Assembly: GCF_022581195.2 (NCBI RefSeq)
Contig: NC_061463.1
Coordinates: forward strand, 6,200,001-6,264,000
Reading direction: 5' to 3'
Origin: Helicoverpa zea
Taxonomy: Eukaryota > Arthropoda > Insecta > Lepidoptera > Noctuidae
Length of the DNA stretch: 64,000 nt
Shown one piece after another: positions 33,015 through 42,308 of this stretch. A program made the translations under genes and the position numbers. Numbering within the stretch: the first letter of the stretch is position 1; each line of letters starts with the position of its first letter. The notes under the pieces are model-generated. The model was not told the DNA's origin, did no database searches, and saw only the letters and a list, made by a program, of their open reading frames with translations.

Positions 33015-35849
33015 TTAGTAAAATTTAAAGTGATTATTGTTATGAACATGCATCGACGACCAGTGCCTGAGCATCTGGCCGTCAACTCTGTCCGACAACA
33101 CACTCAGAAGCGTGTTGCTGCTCCCCTTTACCCGAAACCACAGGGAGGCCATTCTCTTACGAAGTACCGCCTGGAAGCCGTCCGTGCTATGCTCCGCAAA
33201 CATACCGGAGGCACTGCACCTCCAAGGGAGCCCCAACATACCCCTGAACGCGTTATTATATTGGACGCGCAGAGCATTGTAGGCTTTTTTAGTGTAACTG
33301 CTCCACAGGCTGCACGTGTATAACGTTTGGCAGTAGCTTTTAAATAATGTGACTTTAACGTCACGCGAGCATCGTGCAAACCTGCGAGAAAGCATGTTAC
33401 CCCTTACCGACAATGCCCTGCGCTCCCTTTCCATGTCCATATCATCGGCTAGGTTTTCATTGATCCAATGACCCAAGTACTTAAAATTGGACACTTGCTT
33501 GAGGACAGTTCCATTAAGTGTGATCGGAGGAACGGAGTAGGTTTTAGCTCCAGCCTTAAAAACTAGCAACTCACTCTTCTGGACATTATACTTGAGCCCA
33601 TGGGCCAATGCATACCGCTCACATATGGTCAAGAGTGACCTCACGGAACTGACTGAGGGGCCCAGCAGTACCATATCATCAGCATAGCTAATATTATTTA
33701 TAAATACACCATCCACTGAACATCCGACATTAGCACTGCTGAGCTCCTCAATGAGTTCATTCACATATAAATTAAATAGAGTAGGAGAGGTCAATCCCCC
33801 CTGCCTTACTCCACATTCCATCCTATACTCATCCGAGCATTCTCCCATCCATCTCACATAATTGCTTTGGTTGTCGTACCAATATCTAAACAAACTTATA
33901 ACCTCCATAGGTAGCTTGGTGTTAAGCCTCATTTTTCTCCACAGCACATTGTATGGCACCATGTCAAATGCTTTTGACAGGTCCAGGAAGCAGGCGTACA
34001 CAGGCGTTCTCCTGTCGGTATAGTACCGGACAGTATGCTTAAGAGTCAGTATTGCAGCTTCTGTAGACAGCCCAGGTCGAAATCCAAATTGAGCGTCGTG
34101 CAGGGAGATATGCTGACTTAACTGTCTGTTAAGCACACCATCCAGCACCTTACCCAGGGTCGTAGCCAGAGATATAGGTCTATAATTTCCCTTATCCGAT
34201 GCGTCACCGGTCTTATTTTTAATAATGGGTACTACTATGGTCTTCATGAGATCGTCTGGTAAGTAGTTGTGACGAAGACAAAAAGTAAACAACATTGACA
34301 AGACCCTAGGCAGATGAGTACCCGCATTCTGCAGATGCTCGATGCTGAGACCATCGTGTCCCGGCGACTTACCTCTCGTCATCTGTTTAATAACCTTGTT
34401 GACCTCCACATAAGTTACTTTAAATGACGGGTCACCAGTACCGAAACTCTCAACATCAAGCATCACATCGTCCTCCTCCGCCTTCAAAAGAGGTGCCACC
34501 CTAAAATGATTTTTGAATAGGTTAGCCACATCACGGGGAGCACTTATTCCGTCCACACTGGCTGGGAGTTTTACTTTAGGTTTTAGCTTGTTTGTCGACT
34601 TCCAAAACTGACAAAACTTTTTATTCTTGTGATGTTCTGCAATTATGTCCATCTTTATCTGATCTTTATGGTTAAGACAATACTTCAGTTTTGCTTTAAA
34701 TTCTTTTCTAGAGGTATGCATGGCATCATAAAGTTTACCTGACTTAGGCTTACCATATGCACACCAATCCTGGTAATGGAACCTAGCCTTTTGGTGAGCA
34801 TCCCGAACATGTTTGTTCCAACCCGTGACATAGCGCCCCCTCACAGGTTTTCGTTTATAGCTGGACACAGAAGCTTCTATAAGTACTGATAGAACAGATC
34901 GGTATAACCTATCAATGACACCTCTATGCTCAATATTGTTACAAAACTTATCTGCGCAATTATTTAATTCCACGGGAAAATCAATATATTTTAATTTACT
35001 GTGACATATTTTATGGTAATTTTCTATTTGCAACTGTTCCCGGTCTCCCCATACAACACCCTTTTTTAACTCATTGCAGTTATTTACACAACTATCTATA
35101 AGCATCATGGGAGTGCTGTTACCTAAATTAATTACAATTTCAATCGGCAAATGATCAGACCAAAACACATTATAATGAATTTTTACACTTTCAATAATTT
35201 TTCTAGCCGCTAATGTGGTCACACAATGATCAAGCCACCTCCTACATCCGTGACTATCACTAATATAAGTATAAGACTCAACAGGCAATAGTTGCGTGTC
35301 CACTACACATAGTTGTTGTTCACTACAGAATTCTACTAGCTCCTTATAAAAGGGCTTATCAGGGTGCGCATTAAAATCACCCAAGACGTACACTAAGTCC
35401 ACATCCTCACTGTCAATAATCGCACATATTTCACCCAGACACGCTGAGAACTCGCTTAAGTTATCACTTTCGTCAGTAGGCATGTATACCGATATTATTA
35501 TCATAGATCTATCACTAGTTGTGATCTTGATACCCACTAGGCGAACACTTTTGCACTGAATTACAGACACACACGGAAATACACTCCTACGCCACAGGAG
35601 CGCGACGCCACCGTGCGGCCGCCCACGTAAAACTCCCGAAGAAAGGTCTACAGCTGTATTCCCAGTGTATGAAAACTCGGAATGTATTGTTCCTAGTATC
35701 GGAATGTCATGGTGCAGTAACCAAGTCTCTTGGAGTGCAATGATGTCCGCTGACTTACAAAGATTCCTCACACATTCCATTGAGCGCGCAAGACCCTTAC
35801 AATTAAAACTTAAAACGTTACAGTACCTTTTTATAACTGCTCTATCCAT
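33015..35849 (-). CDS. Non-LTR ORF2: apurinic endonuclease plus reverse transcriptase
   Basis: 944 residues. The N-terminal APE-type endonuclease shows 'LSFNCKGL', 'ALQETWL', 'YVLGDFNAH' and 'SDHLPIEI' (metal and catalytic residues). The RT domain shows 'GNYRPISLAT', 'FLDLSKAFDMV' (motif A), 'GVRQGGLTSP' (motif B) and 'SYADDMVLL' (motif C). There is no RNase H or zinc-knuckle tail. The ATG overlaps the ORF1 stop by 8 bases (ATGGATAG), suggesting termination-reinitiation. Probably CR1/L2-like (Kiri/Daphne type); the clade is uncertain. Confidence 0.9.
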   Translation of the reverse strand: MDRAVIKRYCNVLSFNCKGLARSMECVRNLCKSADIIALQETWLLHHDIPILGTIHSEFSYTGNTAVDLSSGVLRGRPHGGVALLWRRSVFPCVSVIQCKSVRLVGIKITTSDRSMIIISVYMPTDESDNLSEFSACLGEICAIIDSEDVDLVYVLGDFNAHPDKPFYKELVEFCSEQQLCVVDTQLLPVESYTYISDSHGCRRWLDHCVTTLAARKIIESVKIHYNVFWSDHLPIEIVINLGNSTPMMLIDSCVNNCNELKKGVVWGDREQLQIENYHKICHSKLKYIDFPVELNNCADKFCNNIEHRGVIDRLYRSVLSVLIEASVSSYKRKPVRGRYVTGWNKHVRDAHQKARFHYQDWCAYGKPKSGKLYDAMHTSRKEFKAKLKYCLNHKDQIKMDIIAEHHKNKKFCQFWKSTNKLKPKVKLPASVDGISAPRDVANLFKNHFRVAPLLKAEEDDVMLDVESFGTGDPSFKVTYVEVNKVIKQMTRGKSPGHDGLSIEHLQNAGTHLPRVLSMLFTFCLRHNYLPDDLMKTIVVPIIKNKTGDASDKGNYRPISLATTLGKVLDGVLNRQLSQHISLHDAQFGFRPGLSTEAAILTLKHTVRYYTDRRTPVYACFLDLSKAFDMVPYNVLWRKMRLNTKLPMEVISLFRYWYDNQSNYVRWMGECSDEYRMECGVRQGGLTSPTLFNLYVNELIEELSSANVGCSVDGVFINNISYADDMVLLGPSVSSVRSLLTICERYALAHGLKYNVQKSELLVFKAGAKTYSVPPITLNGTVLKQVSNFKYLGHWINENLADDMDMERERRALSVRGNMLSRRFARCSRDVKVTLFKSYCQTLYTCSLWSSYTKKAYNALRVQYNNAFRGMLGLPWRCSASGMFAEHSTDGFQAVLRKRMASLWFRVKGSSNTLLSVLSDRVDGQMLRHWSSMHVHNNNHFKFY

Positions 35850-37200
35850 TGGTTGTGTGTTCTTCCTCCTTGTCTTTCACTTTGGGTTTTGCGAAATCCA
35901 CAAAACGCCTAAACAATATGCCCTCAGGCCAAAAATTCTCATTAAGAAATTGGTCTAATTTATGTCGTGGCACAAACACTTTGTATGCGTCATAACCTTT
36001 ATCACTTTTCATACTTAACTTATTTATTGTGACTTGCATTTGAGACATCTTGTACACATACGCACTTATATCCTGGAGAGTAGTAGATTTGTCGACATTA
36101 TATACAAACAACGGTATGTTTATTTGGGCCGCCTTAAATTTCCCCTGCGGTTCCGCCGCTGCCGCACCTGTTTTTCCTACTATTATGTTTCTAAATCTCT
36201 TCTTTTGAACTACTTTCCATTCTTCCGACGTATTTTGGACTTTCCATTCACCAGGGGCCTTAACTATATCTGCTAAGGTAGCTCGAGTTATCGGTTGGCT
36301 TATTTGTTGTTTTGATTGCGCAGAACTAGCGCCCGTTTGCGACATCGGCGATTTTGCGCGCACAAGAGGACTACGCAACATAGGTGGTTTTGTTTGCGCA
36401 TTACTTGGAATATCCTTCGCTTCATTAGTCATTGCATTCACTGCACCCATATCGGCAACCTGTTTTACCATTCGCGGTTTTGAAGGCGCACAGATGTTGT
36501 TTATACTATTTTGTACGTTAGTCATACCGTCACATGGTTTCATATTTATTTCTTGATTTGAATTAACAAATGCTTCATTTGGTGATCCAAGAGTATTTAT
36601 TGAATGCTTATTGATATTCTTGGGACTAGATGGGGAAGAATAATGAAGTTCCACTGGTTCACTCTCACAATGATACTCATTTTGTTGATGACAGTCACTT
36701 TCCAAATTAATATTGCAATATTCGTCGTTGATACTTGTTATTGTTGTTTTTATGACATCTACATTTCTTTGCATTGCATTAAAAGATTCTATTGTCACAT
36801 AGCTGTCCTTTACTACCTGCAGTTCTTTCTTAAGTAACAAGATATCTTTAAGGAGTCTTGTCACATCTACGTGGTCGAACGTGATCGGCGGTAGTTTTTG
36901 AAGGTCACGGGCCACAAAAACTGGAACAAACTCGGGATCGGTCCGCTTCAAAAGCGTAATTATGTCATCGATATCCCGCTGTGATTTCTTTTCACCTTTA
37001 CGTATCTTCAATTTCTGACCCGATGGAATTGAGTCGAACAATAACTTTTTAGCACTGACTATTTCTTCAGACGAAAACGCCGTCACACATATTCTACTCA
37101 AACTATCCTCGTCCATCACATCGAGTTTGTTTTTAACAAAAGTCAATACTTCGCTAATTACCAGGTTACACCCCGGACACTTTATTACATTTGACACCAT
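35842..37200 (-). CDS. Non-LTR ORF1 protein
   Basis: 452 residues from MVSNVIKCPGC at 37200 (earlier in-frame starts give a hydrophobic lead that looks unlikely). It begins with a CxxC pair. A conserved block follows ('KKLLFDSI', 'DIDDIITLLKRTDPEFVPVFVARDLQKLPP', here named in part) that is typical of lepidopteran non-LTR ORF1 proteins, then coiled coil and a low-complexity Ser/Pro/Asn region. The C-terminus 'FVYNVDKSTTLQDISAYVYK' resembles an RNA-binding fold. Its likely role is nucleic-acid chaperone of the retrotransposon particle. Confidence 0.8.
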   Translation of the reverse strand: MVSNVIKCPGCNLVISEVLTFVKNKLDVMDEDSLSRICVTAFSSEEIVSAKKLLFDSIPSGQKLKIRKGEKKSQRDIDDIITLLKRTDPEFVPVFVARDLQKLPPITFDHVDVTRLLKDILLLKKELQVVKDSYVTIESFNAMQRNVDVIKTTITSINDEYCNINLESDCHQQNEYHCESEPVELHYSSPSSPKNINKHSINTLGSPNEAFVNSNQEINMKPCDGMTNVQNSINNICAPSKPRMVKQVADMGAVNAMTNEAKDIPSNAQTKPPMLRSPLVRAKSPMSQTGASSAQSKQQISQPITRATLADIVKAPGEWKVQNTSEEWKVVQKKRFRNIIVGKTGAAAAEPQGKFKAAQINIPLFVYNVDKSTTLQDISAYVYKMSQMQVTINKLSMKSDKGYDAYKVFVPRHKLDQFLNENFWPEGILFRRFVDFAKPKVKDKEEEHTTNG

Positions 37201-37345
37201 TGTCAAAAACAACGACAACGCGATGCGCATGCAGTCTAACACACGATCGACGCTTATGAAGCGCGCGCGGCGACTCCTGAAGCAGATGCTGGTATGTTAC
37301 CGTCTGCAAAGGGACGGATTTTTATTTATGTTTATTTCACAAGGG

Positions 37346-37382
37346 AAGGGATGTAGTGTCCTGCAGTATCACCGATATCTGT
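37346..37382 (+). repeat. Truncated LTR start of the element-2 type next to a purine tract
   Basis: CAAGGGAAGGGA is followed by TGTAGTGTCCTGCAGTATCA and more sequence matching the start of the LTR at 41895 and 47586 for about 37 bp. The similarity then stops. It lies 207 bp before the real 3' LTR of element 1. Confidence 0.6.
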
Positions 37383-37588
37383 CGTCTCCTTAAATGGAAA
37401 GGGAAATGAAATGGAAACGGAACAAAGTAAATCAGTTTGATGGCAGTGTGATCGGTGGACTGATCTGATAGCGTGGTTTTGTTGTGCTGCAGGTGTTTGA
37501 TAGATCTTTAAGAAATTACCAAAATATTTATGAGTTTGATTGTTGGACTTTTTGAAACAAGGTTAAAATCAAAACAACAAGGGAGAGA

Positions 37589-38126
37589 TGTAGTGTATGC
37601 AGGTACATGTGCATCATTGTATAGGTTATGTCATTATTATGACGCCTCGTGCGCATACGTCACTCGGTTATAAATACCGGATCGAGCGGTGGGGAGTCAG
37701 TCGTTGTCAGACTGTCGACCTGTGTGGTGGTGCGTTGGTGAGTCGATTAACATAATAAAATGAGCGTACAATACATTGGCGACGAGGATAAAACCGTGAG
37801 TGTTTGGACCAACAGTTACCTATTATCTAATTTTTATAATTTTGAACTACCTATTAGTTCTGTGATCCAGAAAAATATTTGATATACAAGGTTATACTAA
37901 ATAATTTGTCCTATTCATGCCTATACCAAATTAATGTATGCTAAATAAGCTTTGACAACAAGTAACCTCTGACCGATGTTAATATTCAATCATATTAAAA
38001 AGAGCAAAAGGAAAGAAGGAAGGGAAGAGAGTAGAATGACAAAGTATACATAACTTTTATGTTCATGTATGTATCACCCGAATTGCAAACAAATTTTAAC
38101 CTTTTTACGAAATTCTTTGTTTAAGT
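37589..38126 (+). repeat. 3' LTR of element 1 plus repeated leader
   Basis: The LTR is 37589-37775. It is followed by the same leader that follows the 5' LTR (TTGGCGACGAGG onward) for about 350 bp, without the 159-bp insertion. The similarity stops at about 38126. This gives an LTR-leader-internal-LTR-leader order, as expected after recombination between two tandem copies. Confidence 0.7.
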
Positions 38127-38190
38127 CCACCACGAACGAGACCTATATGGCTAGATAGCCCGTTAAATATATAACATTTTTTGTTATGGA

Positions 38191-40333
38191 AGTAAAAAAA
38201 TATATAATGCCAGAAAAAAGTTATAGCAAAATCAAATAAAACATTTTATAGATTTTTTCAATTACATTTCGTGATGTTTGATTTTCGTACTTTCTGTAAC
38301 TTCTGACAAAATAGAATTGTTCATTATCAGAGAGAAGACACCACCAGTTAGGGGAGATGTTCCCAAAACGGGTAAGCTAACGAAAGATGTTAAATAAAAT
38401 AACCAAGAACATTACATGCAACTTGTATTTGTACTCATAGAGTTGTTTATATAATAAACTTTGGAAAACATAAGATAGTCTTAGTAATCTTCTTCAATAT
38501 TCTGAAAAAAATCAAAAAAGATAAACCCCTTCGAAATACCCGCTTTGCCCTAGTGGGGGTCCTAAAACGGGTAAAGCCTTTGGGCAAAGCAGGTAATGAA
38601 TGAATATATGTGATAAATGAATTAAAAAACATTAAAAAAAAATATCTTAGCCTCCTATTATCCAGGAAATCTTTATTGTTAATTAGTCTCCTTAATTATG
38701 TTAAACAGTTGTCTTATTTTGATCAGTCCAGATTACTCTTTTACGTCATTAAATGTTACATTTGAAATTATAATGCTACCAACAGATAATTTTGTTAAAA
38801 ATCAAAGAAAAAAATAATTCTTTTTCACGTTGTTCCTGTTCTTCTTCAGCTCTCTGTGGCTTTCTTTGTCTTCGATTAGCTTTCAGTGGGATCAATTGAG
38901 GAAGTGCCCCTTATTTTATTGGTGTTACATGATGATCCTCAGGTTGAAGAAGGATTGTAGTTTGTGATGGAGTCTTGCATGGTGTTATAAAATCCTTAAG
39001 AATTTGTGTTTCTGCCGTTATAGTCTTGCATGGTGTTGGAAGTTCTTCAATATACTGGCCTACTGGTGTTGGAGTATGAGGTGGACTATAGCTTCGTCAA
39101 GAGGTTGCGGTCCAGTTTCATAACTTCCACATCCCACGAAGCATTTAAAGTTTTTCTTTTATATTTATTCACCCAATTAAAAAAAAACAAAAAAAAAAAA
39201 AACAAATTAGGTATTTTTTACATTTGAGTCAGATAAATAATGGCACTGGTCAGCTTAATACATATCATAAATTATTCCAGGGCAAATCGGATAGTCACCC
39301 GTTATGCCCCTACCCGTTTTGCCCAAAAGCACGTTTTAAATTGCAACTACCTTAACCATAAAATAGTAAACAAGGAGACCACTAATTATTCACAATTAAT
39401 AAGCATATAACATGCAAAATGATAATACAAAACTACGAAAACCATATCTTACACCATATTTGAGTAGTTAGCACTAGCATAATTCGATTTTTTTTAATAA
39501 GTTCAGCAGAAAACTTTTTTTACGTCTTACCTTGAACACGCTCGCTCCAGGTGCGCGAGCCGACTGACCGTGATCGGCAGGGGGGTAGTGCGCCACTCTA
39601 CACTCACAGGTTCACACTAAGATCTATAATATTCGAATGGCAAGGCCTACCCGTTTTAGGAGGGGTACCCGTTTTAGGAACACCTCCCCTACATCGAACT
39701 TTCTTAGATCCAGGCACCGCTGAGTATAGTCAAGCACGTCTGGCGCCTCAATTGGTTAGTGATTCGTACATCCATCGGGCAAAAAAATATGAGCTGTTTA
39801 TATGCAGATGTGTCTTGCTCATCTTAGTTTTAGATAAAGTGCGGAAATGGAATAAAATAAAAAATAATAAGGATAACATACAAAAACTACCGAAAATTAA
39901 GAATACATTTTTGGCTATAACTTTTTTTTGGCATTTTTTTTTTCACTTTCTTAGTAAAAGTTACTCTAAATTAAGTGGACTATTTGATTATATAGGTCTC
40001 GTTCGTGGTGGACATTTGGACCAAACTTCATACATTCTTGCCCAATCTCCTTTAAAAATGTGCGCAACAATTACAGAAGCCGCACAACTAATTATCTATA
40101 AGATCAAAATGACCATTTTCGACAACATCTGGCCAGGGTAACGCACACACGCACACAATTATAAGGTGGCCGCGCGGTCGAAATGGACACTAATTATCTA
40201 TAAGATTAAAATGACCATTTTCGACATCTGGCCAGGGTAACGCACACGTAATGGTCTATACACATTAGCTTCTATTAATTTGATACCTAAGGTGATATAC
40301 CTACATACTCATAACCTGAAAACTAAACATTGC
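38191..40333. mobile_element. Element X, copy 2, split by a later insertion
   Basis: Matches 24768-25572, but is interrupted after CCACCAGTTA by the 1.3-kb element at 38351-39689. Its left TIR is missing. The right boundary area TAAACATTGC continues into ATAACTTTTTG here, and into LTR element 1 in copy 1. Confidence 0.7.
38349..39691. mobile_element. Non-autonomous TIR element with TA duplication and known empty site
   Basis: Ends GGGGAGATGTTCCCAAAACG and its partner (revcomp GGGGAGGTGTTCCTAAAACG) span 38351-39689, flanked by TA (38349-38350 and 39690-39691). Copy 1 of element X has CACCAGTTACATCGAAC at 24922-24938, the uninterrupted target. The interior repeats the CCCGTTTTGCCC-type string several times on both strands (38560-38580, 39296-39325). 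No coding region. Confidence 0.85.
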
Positions 40334-40393
40334 ATAACTTTTTGTTTATCTACGTTTTGTCTTTTTTTATTTTTGTAACAAATTATACAAATG

Positions 40394-41222
40394 GCTAGGT
40401 AAGAACAGAAGTAATCCAAGTAGCATTTTTTTAAAGTTGAGATATTCATAGAAATGCGTTTTTATGAATATCATAATTATGTTGAGCACATGATTTAAAA
40501 TAATATGTCCATCAGGATTGAGGAGCCACTTTTTGTATCTTAATGAAATTTTGTACTTATTTAGTAGTAAGTTAAAAAGTATTGTAGGCTCAATCTTGGA
40601 ATTTGTAGTATAATAGTTCAAAAGTTATATGAACACAAAGGTGGCTCCTCAATCTAAATATTTGGACTGAGGAGCCACGTTGGAACACAGAAAGTATACG
40701 ATGTACATTCTTGAAAATTTTGTATGATTTAGTAGTAATTGAGCGCAATGAGTACTAAAAATTTAATTCCAGTACCTTTAATATTTAAGAAGATACAATA
40801 CTTTTAATGTGGCACCTTAACCCATACAATGAAAGTGTGAATTCCCATGAATCGTAAGTAACAAATTCAAATTACACCCCATAAACATTTAGTAGTAAGT
40901 GTGTCTGAATTTGTAATACATAAACAAAGTAGTAAAACGGAGTGAATTTTGTAAAAAAACGTATTTAAGTGGCACCTCAATCCTGACGTTTCTGAAATGA
41001 GAAAATGCTTGAGTTACCTGAAATCGGAATGGAATAAAAAAAATAAAGACACTAACATTTAGTATAAATTTCTACTAAATATACATGCACAAATGAAAAG
41101 TGTATGTATTCAATCTCTGATAAAAAATCATCTTTTCCATATTCCTTAGGACGTCGCCATCAAGGGTGACCATGTAATATGAATAACATCAGGATAAATA
41201 GTTCTCAGCTTTGCCGCCGTGC
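40394..41222. repeat. Left arm of a 0.7-kb inverted repeat
   Basis: From about 40500 to 41222 this is the reverse complement of 48360-49087 with few changes. A further piece, 40394-40430, matches 51035-51064 inverted. The arm contains GTGGCTCCTCAATC-type strings in alternating orientation near 40514, 40645, 40669, 40812 and 40974, and a TTTAGTAGTAA string about every 160 bp. Confidence 0.8.
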
Positions 41223-41423
41223 TCTCGCTGTGGCGGCATATTGGGCTGACATAGTGTAGTCTCAATATATGACATGTCATCGACACGAAAGAAGAAGAAT
41301 CTTTGCCGCAAATTTTTATTATATTCTTTATTATTTTTTATCTCTAATAATTTGTCGTCAATTGTCGTGCTGAGTTCCTCGTATGATCTTATTCTAATTT
41401 AGTACAGCTGACAATTTTACTAA

Positions 41424-41885
41424 ATGTGCATGATTTTTCTAAAATGTTTTGATGTAGCAAAAATGTTCATCAATCAGTTATTAAAACTGCAGTATCAGTT
41501 TCTTGAACATCACTTGGAAAACTTGCTATTCAAAACACTGACAAAGTTTCTACTAGGAATTAGTCCAGAACAAGGTTTTAACAACTTACTTAGCAATTCT
41601 CTAAAATTAAAATTAAGAATAGATACGCATGCTTGGCAAAGCCTTTTGATGCTAGTAATATATTCCAGTCATCAAAATCTTTTCAAACACATAAAGTCCT
41701 TAAAACCAAGATTTAACATAGGTGCCCGCTTTTTTTGCAAAAGAGTGTATTTTAAGTACCCTCAGTGGCAGTTGTGGAAACTCTTTACCAATATAAATAA
41801 AATACGGCCTAACACCGTTAAATATGGCTGCTATCAACCGTTAAGGAGTTCCCTAAACGCACTTTGTCTTTATTGTCAGGTCTGA
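41424..41885 (+). CDS. Hypothetical protein or exon fragment, 153 residues
   Basis: I do not recognise it. Open frame between the inverted-repeat arm and LTR element 2. The protein is rich in Leu, Lys and aromatic residues, with amphipathic stretches ('LLKLQYQFLEHHLENLLFK') and a 'WQLWKLFTNINKIRP' region. It has no signal peptide or domain that I can name. It ends 9 nt before the LTR insertion site, so a larger gene may have been cut. It could equally be chance or part of an unknown element. Confidence 0.3.
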   Translation: MCMIFLKCFDVAKMFINQLLKLQYQFLEHHLENLLFKTLTKFLLGISPEQGFNNLLSNSLKLKLRIDTHAWQSLLMLVIYSSHQNLFKHIKSLKPRFNIGARFFCKRVYFKYPQWQLWKLFTNINKIRPNTVKYGCYQPLRSSLNALCLYCQV

Positions 41886-41894
41886 TATGGTACT

Positions 41895-42308
41895 TGTAGT
41901 GTACTGTATTATCACCGATATCTGTCGTCTCGTTGTCGCATAGACGCGGAGAGTGCACACTATACTCTATCTATGGCCAGTTGGCGGGAAACCGGGAGAG
42001 GGTGTGGCACGGGAGTAAGACGTTATTGGCTGATTTACATTGAGTCAGTAACTGACGTCAGTCCACTGACAAGTCAGTGCTGACCCAGCACTGCCATCGT
42101 GTAAATTGATTTGAAGTCAGTACAGTACTACTGACGAAACACTGACACTACACTGACTTCGTGTAAATAGCACGCGTCAGTTTTCGGCGCCTACACTGAC
42201 GTCAGTTACTGACTCAATGTAAATCAGCCTTTATGTGGGCAAGCGAGCCGATATCCTAATTATCGGATGGTATATAATTACAGAGACACAGGCAGGGCGA
42301 ACACTACA
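41895..42308 (+). repeat. 5' LTR of element 2 with a nested MITE
   Basis: Starts TGTAGTGTACTG and ends GAACACTACA. Without the nested 204-bp MITE and its duplicated TTAT it is 206 bp. It differs from the 3' LTR only by two 4-bp length changes (CTAT and TATA) and shows no substitution by eye. It is followed by TTTGGCGACGAGTG (primer-binding area). Confidence 0.88.
42023..42234. mobile_element. Palindromic MITE inside the 5' LTR
   Basis: Ends GGCTGATTTACATTGAGTCA and its exact reverse complement, with repeated ACTGACGTCAGT strings between, over 42027-42230. Flanks are TTAT/TTAT (or a 3-bp TTA, as for PIF/Harbinger). The 3' LTR has the empty site, GACGTTATGTGGG. Confidence 0.88.

Larger units (their letters stand above)
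32920..37300 (-). mobile_element. Full-length-looking two-ORF non-LTR retrotransposon
   Basis: Minus-strand element with ORF1 (37200-35842), ORF2 (35849-33015) and a 3' tail of TTTCAA microsatellite repeats (about 32917-32940 on the plus strand, reading TTGAAATTGAAATTG) instead of poly(A). Such tails fit CR1/L2-like clades. The exact 5' end (about 37300) is not fixed. Both frames are unbroken. It lies inside non-coding LTR element 1, in the opposite orientation. Confidence 0.8.
25573..37775 (+). mobile_element. Non-coding LTR element 1 (LARD-like), heavily invaded
   Basis: Two LTRs in the same orientation frame 12.2 kb with no gag, protease, RT or integrase of its own. A purine tract ACAAGGGAGAGA lies directly before the 3' LTR. 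Internal blocks match element 2 in order: 27430-28020 with 43190-43750, 28455-28600 with 43890-44010, 30060-30190 with 44600-44730, and 31100-31250 with 47080-47500. Later insertions inside are a 159-bp piece (25884), a SINE (28141), a Tc1 transposon (31275) and a non-LTR element (about 32920-37300). After the 3' LTR, the leader that normally follows the 5' LTR repeats up to about 38126, so no clean target duplication is seen. Confidence 0.65.

Noticed and set aside
39551..40141. 196-codon ORF (also 24991-25380)
   Set aside because: It spans the junction of a TA element and element X; composition and lack of motifs suggest non-coding repeat DNA.
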